From NCBI RefSeq assembly GCF_900162665.1, contig NZ_LT727810.1, forward strand, positions 38,708 through 102,707: a DNA stretch of 64,000 bases. The letters are read 5' to 3'. A program made the position numbers and the translations under genes. This DNA is from Oceanobacillus sojae (GTDB taxonomy: Bacteria > Bacillota > Bacilli > Bacillales > Amphibacillaceae). Below are positions 1 through 9,569 of this stretch, in pieces. Below the pieces are notes generated by a model. It saw nothing but the letters and a program-made list of their open reading frames with translations. It did no database searches and was not told where the DNA came from. Numbering within the stretch: position 1 is the first letter of the stretch; each line of letters begins with the position of its first letter.

Positions 1-750
1 GGCAAATACAATTAAACGGAATGCCTTACTGGATGGGAAATCAAATTCCTCTGCGGCCTGCGGGACATTATCAAATCCGACATAAGCCCATGGGGCAATG
101 GCGACGATGGATATAATGGCAGCAATTGCTGTTGTCTCCGGCGGGAACATTGGCGTAATATTGGAAAATCCTGCACTTGGCTGGATACCGACAAGAAGCA
201 GCAGAATAAATATAGCTGCAATCATAACGATACAAAAAACAAATTGCATGCTTCCTGACAAGGTTGTTCCTCTAATATTAAAAAATCCGAATACTGCAAG
301 GAGAATGGCTGCTACAAAAACTTCGGTCAAATAAACATCCCAGCCTGCAATCTGGTAGAGCGGGATGTTTTCAATAACTTTCGGAAAGATAAATTTAATC
401 ATAAGGGCAAATGCAGAGGCATTTAATGCAACAATACAGATGTATCCTAAAGTTAAAAACCATCCGGAAATAAAAGCGTGTGTTCTGCCCAGACTGACAT
501 AAGCATAAGCGAACTCACCACCGGAAACAGGGAAGCTCTTAATCAGGAACCCGTAACTGACAGCAATCAGAATCATCAGCAGTGCACCGATAAAGAAACC
601 GATAATTACTCCAAGCGGTCCTGCTGTAGACATCCAGTTGATTGGCTGTACAAAAGCTCCCCAGCCAATCGCTGAACCTAAAGCAATCGCCCAGACCCAA
701 TGAGGCTTGAGTGTTTTCGTAAGCGTTTCTCTCTTTTTCACTTCTTTCAT
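1..750 (-). CDS. APC-family amino acid permease (3' end outside window)
   Basis: The reverse strand is open from the ATG at 748-750 to the window edge, 250 codons without a stop. A GAGGAG ribosome binding site lies about 9 bases upstream. The translation starts MKEVKKRETLTKTLKPHWVW and continues with the glycine-rich first membrane segment typical of amino acid-polyamine-organocation permeases (ALGSAIGWGAF), followed by several hydrophobic helices and a FPVSGGEFAYAYVSLGR loop that matches the family's TM3 region. It lies 15 bases beyond the stop of the amidohydrolase gene on the same strand and is probably the last gene of that operon. Role inferred: import of an amino acid or amine at the cytoplasmic membrane. 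The substrate cannot be read from the sequence. Confidence 0.85.
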   Translation of the reverse strand, partial: MKEVKKRETLTKTLKPHWVWAIALGSAIGWGAFVQPINWMSTAGPLGVIIGFFIGALLMILIAVSYGFLIKSFPVSGGEFAYAYVSLGRTHAFISGWFLTLGYICIVALNASAFALMIKFIFPKVIENIPLYQIAGWDVYLTEVFVAAILLAVFGFFNIRGTTLSGSMQFVFCIVMIAAIFILLLLVGIQPSAGFSNITPMFPPETTAIAAIISIVAIAPWAYVGFDNVPQAAEEFDFPSSKAFRLIVFA

Positions 751-765
751 AAGCTAGACTCCTCG

Positions 766-2385
766 TTATTGGATTGGATTAGTTTCTAGATGGAAAATGG
801 TTTCTCCATCTTTCAAAGTCTCCAAAACCTGTATATCTTTAATATCCATTTTATCTACTTTCAATGGATTTTTGTCTAATATTACTAAATCTGCCAATTT
901 CCCTTCTTCTAGACTTCCTTTATAATCCTCCTCAAAATATTGATAAGCGGCATTAATAGTTACAGCCTTCAGTGCCTCATAGACACTGACACACTCTTCC
1001 GGTCCAATATCGACACCATTTCTGGTTTGCCTATTCACTGCACACCAAATTGTATGCAGCATGTCCGGTTTCACGATTGGCGCGTCCTGGTGGAAGTTCA
1101 CACATAGCCTGCGATCATATGCTGATCTTGCCGGGCTGATACGCCGGCCCCGTTCTTCTCCAAGATTTTTGAGATGTACATCGCCCCAATAGTACGTATG
1201 CGCGATAAAGATAGAGGGGATCATGGATAATTCTGCCATTTTATCAAGCTGATCATTCCGTACAGTCTGGCAATGAATCATAACAGGTCTTAAATGATGT
1301 TTATTTGGATTCTCTGATTCTTTTAAAGAAGCTTGATAGTTACGCAAAAGCTGATCGGAGGCAGCGTCACCGTTACAATGCGTCAACAGTTGTACATTGT
1401 CATTAATTGCGGCATCTGTAAATTGCTTCACCTGCTCATCCTGATACCATGGATATCCCCGATAGCTCTCTTCTCCTTCATACGGTTCTGTCAGCCAGGC
1501 GGTTTTTCCTTGAGGAGATCCGTCTAAAAACATTTTATAACCGCCGATTTTAAAACGGTCAGTATATTTTTCTGCATAAGCCTGATTTTCTTCCATCAGC
1601 TTTTGAGGTTCTGCATCAAAGACAGGGTAGGCAACAACATCTATTTTCAGCTTTTGCTGCTGTGCCAATGTTTTGAATAAGTCAATGATTTCTTTTGATG
1701 ATGCGCCGTCCTGGACGGTTGTAATGCCATTTTTGATATAAACATCCTGGGCAAGATCAGCAAGTTTGATATCATCCCGCTTCACATCTTTGAAAAGAGT
1801 TTTCTGTAAGCCCATCATGGCATTTTCTTCTAAATAGCCATTTGGCTCTCTGCTGCCTTCAATCCGGCCGATGGCTCCACCTTCTGGATCTGGTGTATGC
1901 TCATCTATACCGGCTAATTGCAGTCCCAAATCATTCGTGCAGCCTAAGTGTCCGGATGCGTGTAAAATTAAGATTGGATGCTCCGTGGATACTAGATTTA
2001 GAATATCTTTGGCTGGATGACTGTTTTCCTCAAGAAAATTATTATCATAGCCAAACCCGACTACAATATCTCCCTCTTTCAGCCTTTTTTCCTGAATATA
2101 ATCTTTCAACGTCTGAATGATATCGTTAAAATTGCTGCATTCACTTAAATCGGCCATCAATGTAAATTGACCGACCATCGAAATATGCCCATGCGGGTCG
2201 ATAAAACCTGGCATCAATGTTTTGCCTTGGAGATCAATCTTTTCTGCGTGATGTGCAGCTGCCTGTTTCACTTCTTCCAGACTTCCCAGCTTCTTAATAA
2301 GACCGTCCTCTATTAAAACAGCCTCTACGCTGTCAGATTTTCCAGTCATTGGAAGGATATCGCCGCCATAATATAGTTTTTGCAT
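766..2385 (-). CDS. YtcJ-like metal-dependent amidohydrolase
   Basis: A 539-aa protein of the amidohydrolase_3 family, cytoplasmic (no signal peptide). The N-terminal small beta domain is followed by the metal motif H65-x-H67 (GFIDPHGHIS). Later histidines in ILHASGH, LTHCNGD, MIHCQTV and the aspartate of HQDAP supply the remaining expected ligands. The C-terminus returns to the beta domain (GSLEEGKLADLVILDKNPL), a hallmark of this family. Members hydrolyse C-N bonds of N-acyl or N-formyl compounds, and many remain without an assigned substrate. The start is supported by AAGGAGTGA upstream. It sits between a GltS-like symporter and an APC permease, so hydrolysis of an imported amide or amino acid derivative is the natural inference. 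Confidence 0.88.
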   Translation of the reverse strand: MQKLYYGGDILPMTGKSDSVEAVLIEDGLIKKLGSLEEVKQAAAHHAEKIDLQGKTLMPGFIDPHGHISMVGQFTLMADLSECSNFNDIIQTLKDYIQEKRLKEGDIVVGFGYDNNFLEENSHPAKDILNLVSTEHPILILHASGHLGCTNDLGLQLAGIDEHTPDPEGGAIGRIEGSREPNGYLEENAMMGLQKTLFKDVKRDDIKLADLAQDVYIKNGITTVQDGASSKEIIDLFKTLAQQQKLKIDVVAYPVFDAEPQKLMEENQAYAEKYTDRFKIGGYKMFLDGSPQGKTAWLTEPYEGEESYRGYPWYQDEQVKQFTDAAINDNVQLLTHCNGDAASDQLLRNYQASLKESENPNKHHLRPVMIHCQTVRNDQLDKMAELSMIPSIFIAHTYYWGDVHLKNLGEERGRRISPARSAYDRRLCVNFHQDAPIVKPDMLHTIWCAVNRQTRNGVDIGPEECVSVYEALKAVTINAAYQYFEEDYKGSLEEGKLADLVILDKNPLKVDKMDIKDIQVLETLKDGETIFHLETNPIQ

Positions 2386-2405
2386 GACATGTCACTCCTT
2401 ATTTT

Positions 2406-3809
2406 TTATAATACTTTTGCATAAGATTTTTCTTTGTTTTCCATCGGTTCGACAGTTTTCTTAAAGTCATATGTTTTTCTTCCCCATACTTTGGAAACTT
2501 TTAATAAAATTAAATAAATGGGTATAGGTGCTAATAACCATAGAATTCCTGCTGTGACAGACAGCGTTCCAGCCATCATCATCATAATCGTAGTAACTGT
2601 AACATAAGAGAACATCATAGGGATGTTCATCATGCCTAATTCAATGGCAGTGGTGGAGCGTAGGGAAGGTTCAATAATTCTTACCAGCGCAATTCCGCTC
2701 GGCACCGTCCCCAGTGAAGTTCCCAGTAAACCAAGCGTTCGGGAAAAGTCGTTGTCGCCGCCGAACCGTTTTCCAAAATATAAAACCACAGCGACCGTTA
2801 AGATCGTGATAACAATGGATTCAATGATAATCGGAATAATCCACTGACCGATGATGCTGAATTGAACGGCCATGAAAGAGCATACAACCAAATAATCTGT
2901 GGACCAGCCGGTAATTTTTGTTTGAAATGTATTATCCAGCAAATGATCGAGCTGAAGCTTTTTCAATATCATTTTAACCAGATAACCGGCCAGCATCCCA
3001 TAAATAAACAGCATTCCGCCAAGGGTTGGGCCGGCTCCTGGAATTAGTGAAACGAGATGGGCCATTCCTAAAGCCAGCACATAACAGATACCAATCATCG
3101 TAAAATGAAAGGTCATCGTATCCATATTTCCGCTGAAGACTGTTTCCTGTCCGATCGACTCTTTTTTGTCATCCTTTGTAAAGTAGCCGCGTTTTATATA
3201 GTCTTTAATCTCTGATTCACCATATTTCTTGGCTAATCCACGTTTTAATCCATATTTTGCAATTGGTACGCCAACTAAGAAGCAGGCAATAAAACCAATT
3301 GCTGCAAAGGTAAGGCCGACCATAGCTGCATTTTCTATCCCATATTGCTGTTCAAAAATGGAGCCGAATGTGGCTGCTTGACCAGGTCCCTGCGTAAAAG
3401 CAAACGGGATTAGCAACCCATATAGCGCGTCCATCCCAAAATAACTGCCAGCTAATAGAATTACAACAGCACCAACAGCAGGTGTCAGCGCATATAATAG
3501 ATTCCAAAGCATACCAAGGCCAACAGCGCCTTTGGTAATTTGCTTACCAACAGTATTATCTTTTTTATTTTTATTACTTGTTAAACCAATGGAAATGAAC
3601 GTAATAGTAAATAGCTGTGTAACGATGATTGTGAACATTTCGGCATTGGTTGCCTGAATAAGGTTTGTATTCATGACAATCATGCCTAAAATACCAGCTA
3701 TGACACTTGCAGGTACCAGCATATTTCTAATAAAAGATACTTTTGATCTGATAATCATACCAAGACAAAGCAGGATGCTTGCGATTCCAAAAGCAATCAT
3801 AAAACTCAT
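2406..3809 (-). CDS. GltS-like sodium:glutamate-type symporter
   Basis: A 467-aa polytopic membrane protein with about ten to twelve hydrophobic segments and no signal peptide. The general layout resembles the sodium/glutamate symporter (GltS) family: paired glycine-rich helices around GPGQAATFGSIFEQQYG and LGTSLGTVPSGIALVRI, separated by a charged cytoplasmic loop at about residues 190-225. The start has a strong GAGGAGGTC ribosome binding site. Length is slightly above E. coli GltS. It is 20 bases upstream of the amidohydrolase and transcribed with it. It presumably takes up an anionic amino acid or a derivative that the amidohydrolase processes; the substrate is inferred from family only. 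Confidence 0.82.
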   Translation of the reverse strand: MSFMIAFGIASILLCLGMIIRSKVSFIRNMLVPASVIAGILGMIVMNTNLIQATNAEMFTIIVTQLFTITFISIGLTSNKNKKDNTVGKQITKGAVGLGMLWNLLYALTPAVGAVVILLAGSYFGMDALYGLLIPFAFTQGPGQAATFGSIFEQQYGIENAAMVGLTFAAIGFIACFLVGVPIAKYGLKRGLAKKYGESEIKDYIKRGYFTKDDKKESIGQETVFSGNMDTMTFHFTMIGICYVLALGMAHLVSLIPGAGPTLGGMLFIYGMLAGYLVKMILKKLQLDHLLDNTFQTKITGWSTDYLVVCSFMAVQFSIIGQWIIPIIIESIVITILTVAVVLYFGKRFGGDNDFSRTLGLLGTSLGTVPSGIALVRIIEPSLRSTTAIELGMMNIPMMFSYVTVTTIMMMMAGTLSVTAGILWLLAPIPIYLILLKVSKVWGRKTYDFKKTVEPMENKEKSYAKVL

Positions 3810-3842
3810 ACTTATGACCTCCTCAAAAAAACTGTCTATTAT

Positions 3843-3852
3843 TGTCTACATA
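3843..3852. promoter_or_regulatory. Candidate operator, copy 1 (TGTCTACATA)
   Basis: The decamer TGTCTACATA lies upstream of the GltS-like gene, next to a related TGTCTATTAT ten bases away. The same decamer recurs at 5178-5187 upstream of the HAD gene. It could be a binding site for the neighbouring GntR protein. A decamer recurring twice in AT-rich DNA may be chance. Confidence 0.25.
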
Positions 3853-3946
3853 AATATAGTATTCATAATTTTATGCTATAAATAACAGCGAACTCAAGGG
3901 GGTAAGAATGTTCGTACCAGTTAAGCAATAGTAGATTATTCTATGT

Positions 3947-4669
3947 TCAATTGCTATTTCTCGCCAAGGTTATCTTAAAGGAGTACATGTCGGCCCGATA
4001 ATGGGCTCTTTCAAATTCGACAAAATCCCCATTCATATCTGTGATTTTTCTTTCGGCAATAATGATACTTGAACCTTCTGCAATATTTAACAGCTGCGCA
4101 TCATTGCTTGTTGAAGTACCAGCTTTGATTTCCTGCTCTGCCTGGAAGGTTTTTACTTTTAATTCCCGTTCCAGTAATTCATAAAATGCCTCTTGATTTA
4201 AATTGAATTGCTCTAGCTTTTTACCTAATGTAACTGGGTAGTAATGTCGCTCAACACCCATTGGAATTTCATTCACATATCTTACTCTTTTAAAATGATG
4301 GGCCTTTTCTAAACCGGTGATATCTTTTAATCTTCCAAATAGTTCAATTTCTTGAGAGGTAACTAATCTTGTTCCCGGTGACATCCCCATTTTTTCGATA
4401 TTCTCTGAGGTGCTACTCAGGCTGCCAAGCCAGTCGTTTATTGTCCTGACTGCTATAAAGGTGCCTTTACCCGGTTTTCTTATCAGGATACCCTTACGGA
4501 CAAGCTGCTCTATACTTTGCCTTACCGTACTTCTGCTAACATAATATTCATCCATCAATTCCCGCTCACTAGGGATTTTATCTTCATAATGGCCAGTATA
4601 TATTTTCTGCTCTATTTTTTGTTTTAATTGCACATGAAGAGGAATGGAATTTGTATAGTCTAAGCTCAT
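3947..4669 (-). CDS. GntR-family regulator, HutC/UTRA type
   Basis: A 240-aa cytoplasmic DNA-binding protein. Residues about 8-72 form a GntR winged helix (IPSERELMDEYYVSRSTVRQ then RKGILIRKPGKGTF) and residues about 95-235 a UTRA effector domain ending in the usual ERAHYRADMYSF strand. I chose the ATG at 4669 because a GGAGGG ribosome binding site lies 7 bases before it and the domain starts immediately; an in-frame ATG at 4732 would add 21 residues without a good binding site. It reads in the same direction as the GltS-like/amidohydrolase/permease genes and probably controls them in response to a small ligand such as an amino acid derivative. Confidence 0.9.
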   Translation of the reverse strand: MSLDYTNSIPLHVQLKQKIEQKIYTGHYEDKIPSERELMDEYYVSRSTVRQSIEQLVRKGILIRKPGKGTFIAVRTINDWLGSLSSTSENIEKMGMSPGTRLVTSQEIELFGRLKDITGLEKAHHFKRVRYVNEIPMGVERHYYPVTLGKKLEQFNLNQEAFYELLERELKVKTFQAEQEIKAGTSTSNDAQLLNIAEGSSIIIAERKITDMNGDFVEFERAHYRADMYSFKITLARNSN

Positions 4670-5278
4670 TGGTTTTCCCTCCATAGATTGCAAAGTTTTC
4701 TTTCCAATTGATATTTTTATTTGCTTTTTCACAAGGGTTGAATGGAAAGTACTCGGTTTGTTTTATATAGATATACTATCAGATTTTTTTGGATGAATCT
4801 ATATTTCGTAAATTGTTGTTCCAGGTAATGAAGTTTATGGCTGGAAATTATTTGAATTCATAGATTGAAATTTTTAGATAAAAATTAAGAAGTCTGGAAT
4901 TCCACAAAATTGCTAGTATCTCCATTATAGACCTGTTTGAAAATACTGTCGTTATCCTAATTCTTTCACAATAAAAAAACAAGGGTTTCGGCAGTGTGGA
5001 AATAACATTATCTCCGGTGTGTTCCTTTTCTGTTTATATACAGCTGTCAGCAAACTCAAATTCATCTGATGATTATATTCTCATTGTTTTCGGAGATATA
5101 ATCATACCGAAAGGAAGTATCTATAGAAAGAACATAAAAATTAATTTGTTTACATATATTTTACCTGCTATTCACACTGTCTACATATTCTATCATTACA
5201 ATTAATCAGTGACAGAAGTGCTTAAAAATTTAATATTTTAACGTATTTCTAAATAAATGAGGGAGTGGTTATAGATAA
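4670..5278. other. Gene-free interval between gntR-like and HAD genes
   Basis: About 600 bases of AT-rich DNA between divergent genes. Apart from the TGTCTACATA decamer at 5178 I see no convincing gene, RNA structure or terminator. A 69-codon open frame at 4996 has no ribosome binding site and no recognisable product. Confidence 0.6.
5178..5187. promoter_or_regulatory. Candidate operator, copy 2 (TGTCTACATA)
   Basis: Exact second copy of the decamer found at 3843-3852, here about 90 bases before the HAD hydrolase start. If real, it would place the HAD gene in the same regulon as the amidohydrolase operon. Confidence 0.25.
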
Positions 5279-5983
5279 ATGTTGAAGTACGTTTGGTTTG
5301 ATTTAGGGTATACGCTGGTTTATGTAAATAGGGAAGAGAAATATCAACAGAAGCCGCAACGCTATGGAGTGAATATATCTATTGAAGAATTGAAACAAGG
5401 ATTTCATGTAACAGATAAATATTTTATGAGAGAGTTTCCAGGGCTCCTCAGTAAAAAATATGAGCTTTATGCTGCGTCTTATTATAAGGCATTGCATGAA
5501 TATTTGAACTTAGATTCGGAGCTGGATTTCAAACAATTAACGAAACCTGCAGATGAAAGCAGCCCTAAGGGCAGATGGATTGCGTTTGAAGATACTATTC
5601 CAACATTGCAAAAACTGAGAGAACAAGGCGTGAGCATAGGGTTAATTTCCAACTGGAACCACACTGCCAGAGAAGTGCTGAAAGAAACTGGTATTTTCAA
5701 ATACTTAGATCATATCGTGATTTCATCGGAAGTAGATGTCGAAAAACCAAATGAACAAATTTTTAACATTGCACTTGATGAAGCAGGTGTTACCACAGAA
5801 GAATGTTTGTATATCGGGGATAACTATTATGATGATGCCATTGGAAGCAGTAAAGTTGGGATGAAAAGTATTATTATCAATCCGTACAATCAACTCGGAA
5901 TTGAAGAACTAAAGAATGTGCAGGTTATTTCTAATATCAAAGATTTATATCCCGCCATTCAATCTAAACTACTTCTGGTTTAA
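5279..5983 (+). CDS. HAD-superfamily hydrolase (IA-like)
   Basis: A 234-aa cytoplasmic protein of the haloacid dehalogenase superfamily with an alpha-helical cap (about residues 15-95). Motif I is FDLGYT with nucleophile D8; the usual second aspartate is G10, so the classical phosphatase general acid is absent, as in several FDLG-type members. Motif II is LISNWN, motif III VEKPNEQIF (lysine), motif IV IGDNYYDD. A GGGAGTGG site precedes the ATG. It lies upstream of the peptide importer, separated by about 245 bases, and may be independent. The substrate is unknown; a phosphatase or dehalogenase-like role is possible. Confidence 0.82.
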   Translation: MLKYVWFDLGYTLVYVNREEKYQQKPQRYGVNISIEELKQGFHVTDKYFMREFPGLLSKKYELYAASYYKALHEYLNLDSELDFKQLTKPADESSPKGRWIAFEDTIPTLQKLREQGVSIGLISNWNHTAREVLKETGIFKYLDHIVISSEVDVEKPNEQIFNIALDEAGVTTEECLYIGDNYYDDAIGSSKVGMKSIIINPYNQLGIEELKNVQVISNIKDLYPAIQSKLLLV

Positions 5984-6228
5984 AAGGGAATGAAAGAAGG
6001 TGAGCGTCTGGAAAAATCGCGAAATTTGTCATTTTTTCTAGAATGATAGCAATTCTATTAATATCATGCGAGTGGTATTCATCTTCGGAGTATCCTATAA
6101 AAATGTAAAGTGGAAAAGGGAAATGACATCCTTTATACAGCTTGAACAGAAGTCTATTTATGTGATAGAAAATAATTATTCATGTAGATGTAAAACAAAA
6201 GAAAGTATTCAAAGGGAGAATGACAACG

Positions 6229-7779
6229 ATGAAACAAACAATCAAACTATTACTTTTTACAATTTTACTCTTGATGTTAGCAGCTTGTGGAAATAATGAA
6301 AATGATGATTCGGCCTCTGAAACAGATAATGCGAAGGACACAGCAGCGAAGGCAGCTGGAAATGACACCACCCTGCAAATTGCAATGAAATCAGAAATCG
6401 ATAGCTTAGATCCTTATCAAGCATCTGCTACAGATACTGAAATTATGATGAACAACGTATTTGATGGATTATTTGATTCAGATGAAAATGGTGAACTAGT
6501 ACCCAATCTAGCAACAGATTATGAGGTATCTGAAGATAATTTAACATATACTTTCACTCTCGTTGACAATGCTGTTTTTCATAATGGTGAATCTTTGACT
6601 GCAGAAGATGTGGTTTATTCTTATTCTAAATTAGCAGGGTTAGAAACAGGAGAGCCAATGTCTGATAAGTGGGCGGTTGTAGAGAACGTTGAAGCAACTG
6701 GTGAGTATGAAGTAGAAGTTACCTTGAAAAATGTAGATTCTGGATTTTTGGCACGTACAATTGCTGCCATCGTCCCAGCGGATTACGAGGAACAAGATAC
6801 ACATCCAATTGGAGCAGGACCGTTTAAATTTGTTGAATATAAAGTATCTCAAGAGTTAGTGCTTGAGAGAAATGATGATTATTATATGGAGGATAAAGTG
6901 CCAGAAGTAGCAGAGGTGCATTTTGCCATTATGCCAGACACACAAACGGCAGTTCTGGCGATGCAATCTGGAGAAATCGACATTATCCCAGGTGTTGGTG
7001 AACAAGAGCTAGCCCAGCTTGGTGAGGATGTTACAACACTTTCAGGACCTCAAAATATGCCTGTTATCTTTGGGTTAAATCATGAAGTAGAGCCTTTGGA
7101 TGATATAAATGTCCGAAAAGCCATCAATATGGCAATCAATAAAGAGGAAATTATGGACACTGTAATGCAAGGGCACGCTACAAGAATTGATTCTAACTTT
7201 AGTCCTGCAATGGCCTTTTTCTATGATGATAGTGTAGAAGGTTATTATGATTACGATATAGAAGCAGCGAAGGACCTGCTTGCTGAAGCCGGCTACCCAG
7301 AAGGTTTTGATTTAAGCATGACAGTGCCTTCACATGCAACATTGTATACAGATTTAGCGCAAATCGTTGCGGATCAATTAGGACAGGTTGGCATCAATCT
7401 AACCTTGGAGCCAGTAGAATGGAGTACTTGGTTAGAGCAGGTTTATACTGAGTTTAATTATGAATCCACTATTATTGGCTTAACAGGGAAAATTGATCCC
7501 TATGATGTTTTAGTTCGGTTTGTTGAAGGATATTCACATAACTTTATAAACTATAACAACTCAGAATATAATGAAGCGATTGATAATGCGACACTCGAAA
7601 CAGATGATAATAAGCGTGCCGACTATTATAAGGAAGCACAAAGAATTTTAACAGAAGATGCAGCGAGTGTATTTATTATGGATCCTGATTCAACTATTGC
7701 AATGAGAGAAGGTATCACAGGGCTGAGTCTTTATCCAATCGGGAAATTAAACTTAGAGGATATTACGGTGGCAGAATAG
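6229..7779 (+). CDS. Dipeptide/oligopeptide ABC transporter substrate-binding lipoprotein
   Basis: A 516-aa lipoprotein of the SBP_bac_5 (DppA/OppA) family anchored outside the membrane. The signal peptide is short and hydrophobic with lipobox L-A-A-C20. The mature part carries the family signature region (DGLFDSDENGELVPNLATDY; AVFHNGESLTAEDVVYSY). I start at 6229 because AAAGGGAG is 9-10 bases away; the in-frame ATG at 6220 would be too close. It is the first gene of an operon with two permeases and two ATPases, so it captures the ligand and delivers it to them. Ligand could be a peptide, an opine-like compound or a metal chelate. Confidence 0.93.
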   Translation: MKQTIKLLLFTILLLMLAACGNNENDDSASETDNAKDTAAKAAGNDTTLQIAMKSEIDSLDPYQASATDTEIMMNNVFDGLFDSDENGELVPNLATDYEVSEDNLTYTFTLVDNAVFHNGESLTAEDVVYSYSKLAGLETGEPMSDKWAVVENVEATGEYEVEVTLKNVDSGFLARTIAAIVPADYEEQDTHPIGAGPFKFVEYKVSQELVLERNDDYYMEDKVPEVAEVHFAIMPDTQTAVLAMQSGEIDIIPGVGEQELAQLGEDVTTLSGPQNMPVIFGLNHEVEPLDDINVRKAINMAINKEEIMDTVMQGHATRIDSNFSPAMAFFYDDSVEGYYDYDIEAAKDLLAEAGYPEGFDLSMTVPSHATLYTDLAQIVADQLGQVGINLTLEPVEWSTWLEQVYTEFNYESTIIGLTGKIDPYDVLVRFVEGYSHNFINYNNSEYNEAIDNATLETDDNKRADYYKEAQRILTEDAASVFIMDPDSTIAMREGITGLSLYPIGKLNLEDITVAE

Positions 7780-7797
7780 AAGGAGGCTATTGTTTCT

Positions 7798-8736
7798 ATG
7801 AGGTTTTTAGTGAAGAAATTAGTATCCTTCATTGCGACAATTTTTATTGTATCCTTACTTATTTTCTTTATATTTAATATATTACCTGGAAGTCCTGCGC
7901 AGGCAATCCTGGGAGTGGATGCAGATGAGCAGCAGGTTAAGCTGTTAGAGGAGGAGCTGGGGCTGAATGAGCCCCTGCATCTCCGTTATATTCATTGGAT
8001 TATTGGTATTGCTCAGGGAGATTTAGGTGTGTCATACAAATATGGTCAACCGGTTGCAGAAGTGCTTAAAGACAGAATACCGATATCTTTCTCATTAGCT
8101 GTTATTGCTTTAATTTTGACAGTTGTTATTGGAATTCCGCTGGGAATTTTGATTGCCAAAACGGATGGTAAATGGTCTTCTATTATATTATCCATGATTA
8201 CACAGTTAGGTATTTCCACTCCTTCCTTTTGGTTAGGATTTATTTTAATCATGGTTTTTGCAGTAAAATTTGGGTTATTTCCAACCTATGGATTTATACC
8301 ATGGTCTGAAAATTTGGGGGAAGCTTTAAAGTCTGTATTCTTACCGTCACTTGCGATTGCTGTTGGTAATATAGCCATTGTAATTCGCTATTTGAAAAAT
8401 TCCATTTTGGATCAGACCAAAGAAGATTATGTTCGAACCGCTATTGTAAAAGGTTTGGGCGCAAATGAAATTATGTATAACCATGTATTGCGTAATGCCT
8501 TGCTTCCAGTACTTACAGTTTTAGGGTTGATTACAGCAGATACACTTGGAGGCAGCATCATTATTGAGAACGTGTTTGCTCTACCTGGATTAGGCAGTTT
8601 ACTTGTTACTTCTATTGAAAGCAGGGACTTTCCGTTAATCCAGTCCTTAATATTAATTATTTCTTTAATCATTATTCTCGCTAATTTCACTGTCGATTTA
8701 TTATATAAAGTAATTGATCCGAGAATTAGGGTATAG
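7798..8736 (+). CDS. Dpp/Opp-type ABC permease subunit 1 (DppB-like)
   Basis: A 312-aa inner membrane protein with six predicted helices, the first at residues 8-30, and the cytoplasmic EAA coupling loop around KGLGANEIMYNHVLRNALLP. The C-terminus LLYKVIDPRIRV is characteristic of the DppB subfamily. AAGGAGG precedes the ATG. It lies 18 bases after the binding protein and is followed at once by the second permease, with which it forms the channel. Confidence 0.93.
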   Translation: MRFLVKKLVSFIATIFIVSLLIFFIFNILPGSPAQAILGVDADEQQVKLLEEELGLNEPLHLRYIHWIIGIAQGDLGVSYKYGQPVAEVLKDRIPISFSLAVIALILTVVIGIPLGILIAKTDGKWSSIILSMITQLGISTPSFWLGFILIMVFAVKFGLFPTYGFIPWSENLGEALKSVFLPSLAIAVGNIAIVIRYLKNSILDQTKEDYVRTAIVKGLGANEIMYNHVLRNALLPVLTVLGLITADTLGGSIIIENVFALPGLGSLLVTSIESRDFPLIQSLILIISLIIILANFTVDLLYKVIDPRIRV

Positions 8737-8738
8737 GA

Positions 8739-9557
8739 GTGTCGAAAAAAGTGCAAAGAAAAAGTATTACGCTTTACATAGGGGCTGTACTGGTCAGTAT
8801 ATTATTTTTGATGATGATTGTCAGTTTTTTTTGGACACCCTACGGTCCAAATGAAATGAATACAAAAATTGCTCTGCAAGCTCCATCCTGGACATATCCA
8901 TTTGGTACAGATAATTTTGGCAGAGATATTTTTTCCCGGATTTTAGAAGGATCTAAAACGGCCTTTCTTGTTGGGATAACGTCCATTATGATTGCTTTAA
9001 CATTCGGATTTATCATTGGAGGCATTGCCGGTTATTTTGGAGGAATAGTAGATGAAGTATTAATGAGAATTATCGATTCCATCTTAGCTATACCTGGTAT
9101 TTTATTTGCGATTATGCTGGTTTCTGTATTCAATACCGGGATGCAAAATACCATTCTTGCTTTAGGAATTATGGGTATTCCTACATTTGCCAGGGTAATC
9201 AGAAGCGGATTTATGCAGGTAAAAGAATTTGACTTTGTGAAATCTAGTAAAGTCAAAGGAGCAGGATCTTTCCGAATTATTTTTAAACATATCCTGCCTA
9301 ATATCTTCTCGCAAATCATAGTAGCCTCTACGTTATTTTTTTCAGGTGCTATCTTAGCTGAATCTGGACTAAGTTATCTTGGTCTTGGCGTACAGCCGCC
9401 AGATCCGAGCTGGGGAAGAATGCTTAGTGAAGCTCAGGCTTATATGACGAATGCTCCTTGGTACATTGGTATCACAGGTATTTTTATTGTGTTATTAGTG
9501 CTTGGCTTTAATATGCTGGGTGATGGTTTACGTGATTTGAAAGAAAAAAGAAATTAG
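8739..9557 (+). CDS. Dpp/Opp-type ABC permease subunit 2 (DppC-like)
   Basis: A 272-aa membrane protein that pairs with the preceding DppB-like permease. It has the N-terminal single helix, then the periplasmic stretch FGTDNFGRDIFSRILEGSKT that marks DppC proteins, the EAA loop (KVKGAGSFRIIFKHILPN) and the LGLGVQPPDPSWGRML motif. The start is uncertain: GTG 8739 overlaps the AGGAG site, whereas GTG 8751, four codons later, has an 11-base gap. Either way it is translationally linked to the upstream gene. Confidence 0.92.
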   Translation: MSKKVQRKSITLYIGAVLVSILFLMMIVSFFWTPYGPNEMNTKIALQAPSWTYPFGTDNFGRDIFSRILEGSKTAFLVGITSIMIALTFGFIIGGIAGYFGGIVDEVLMRIIDSILAIPGILFAIMLVSVFNTGMQNTILALGIMGIPTFARVIRSGFMQVKEFDFVKSSKVKGAGSFRIIFKHILPNIFSQIIVASTLFFSGAILAESGLSYLGLGVQPPDPSWGRMLSEAQAYMTNAPWYIGITGIFIVLLVLGFNMLGDGLRDLKEKRN

Positions 9558-9569
9558 GCGGTGAAATCA

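Noticed and set aside
98-675. Small plus-strand genes at the window start
   Set aside because: They lie opposite a continuous APC permease frame with clear family motifs.
4996-5205. Small 69-aa gene
   Set aside because: No ribosome binding site, no recognisable sequence, AT-rich random-like composition.
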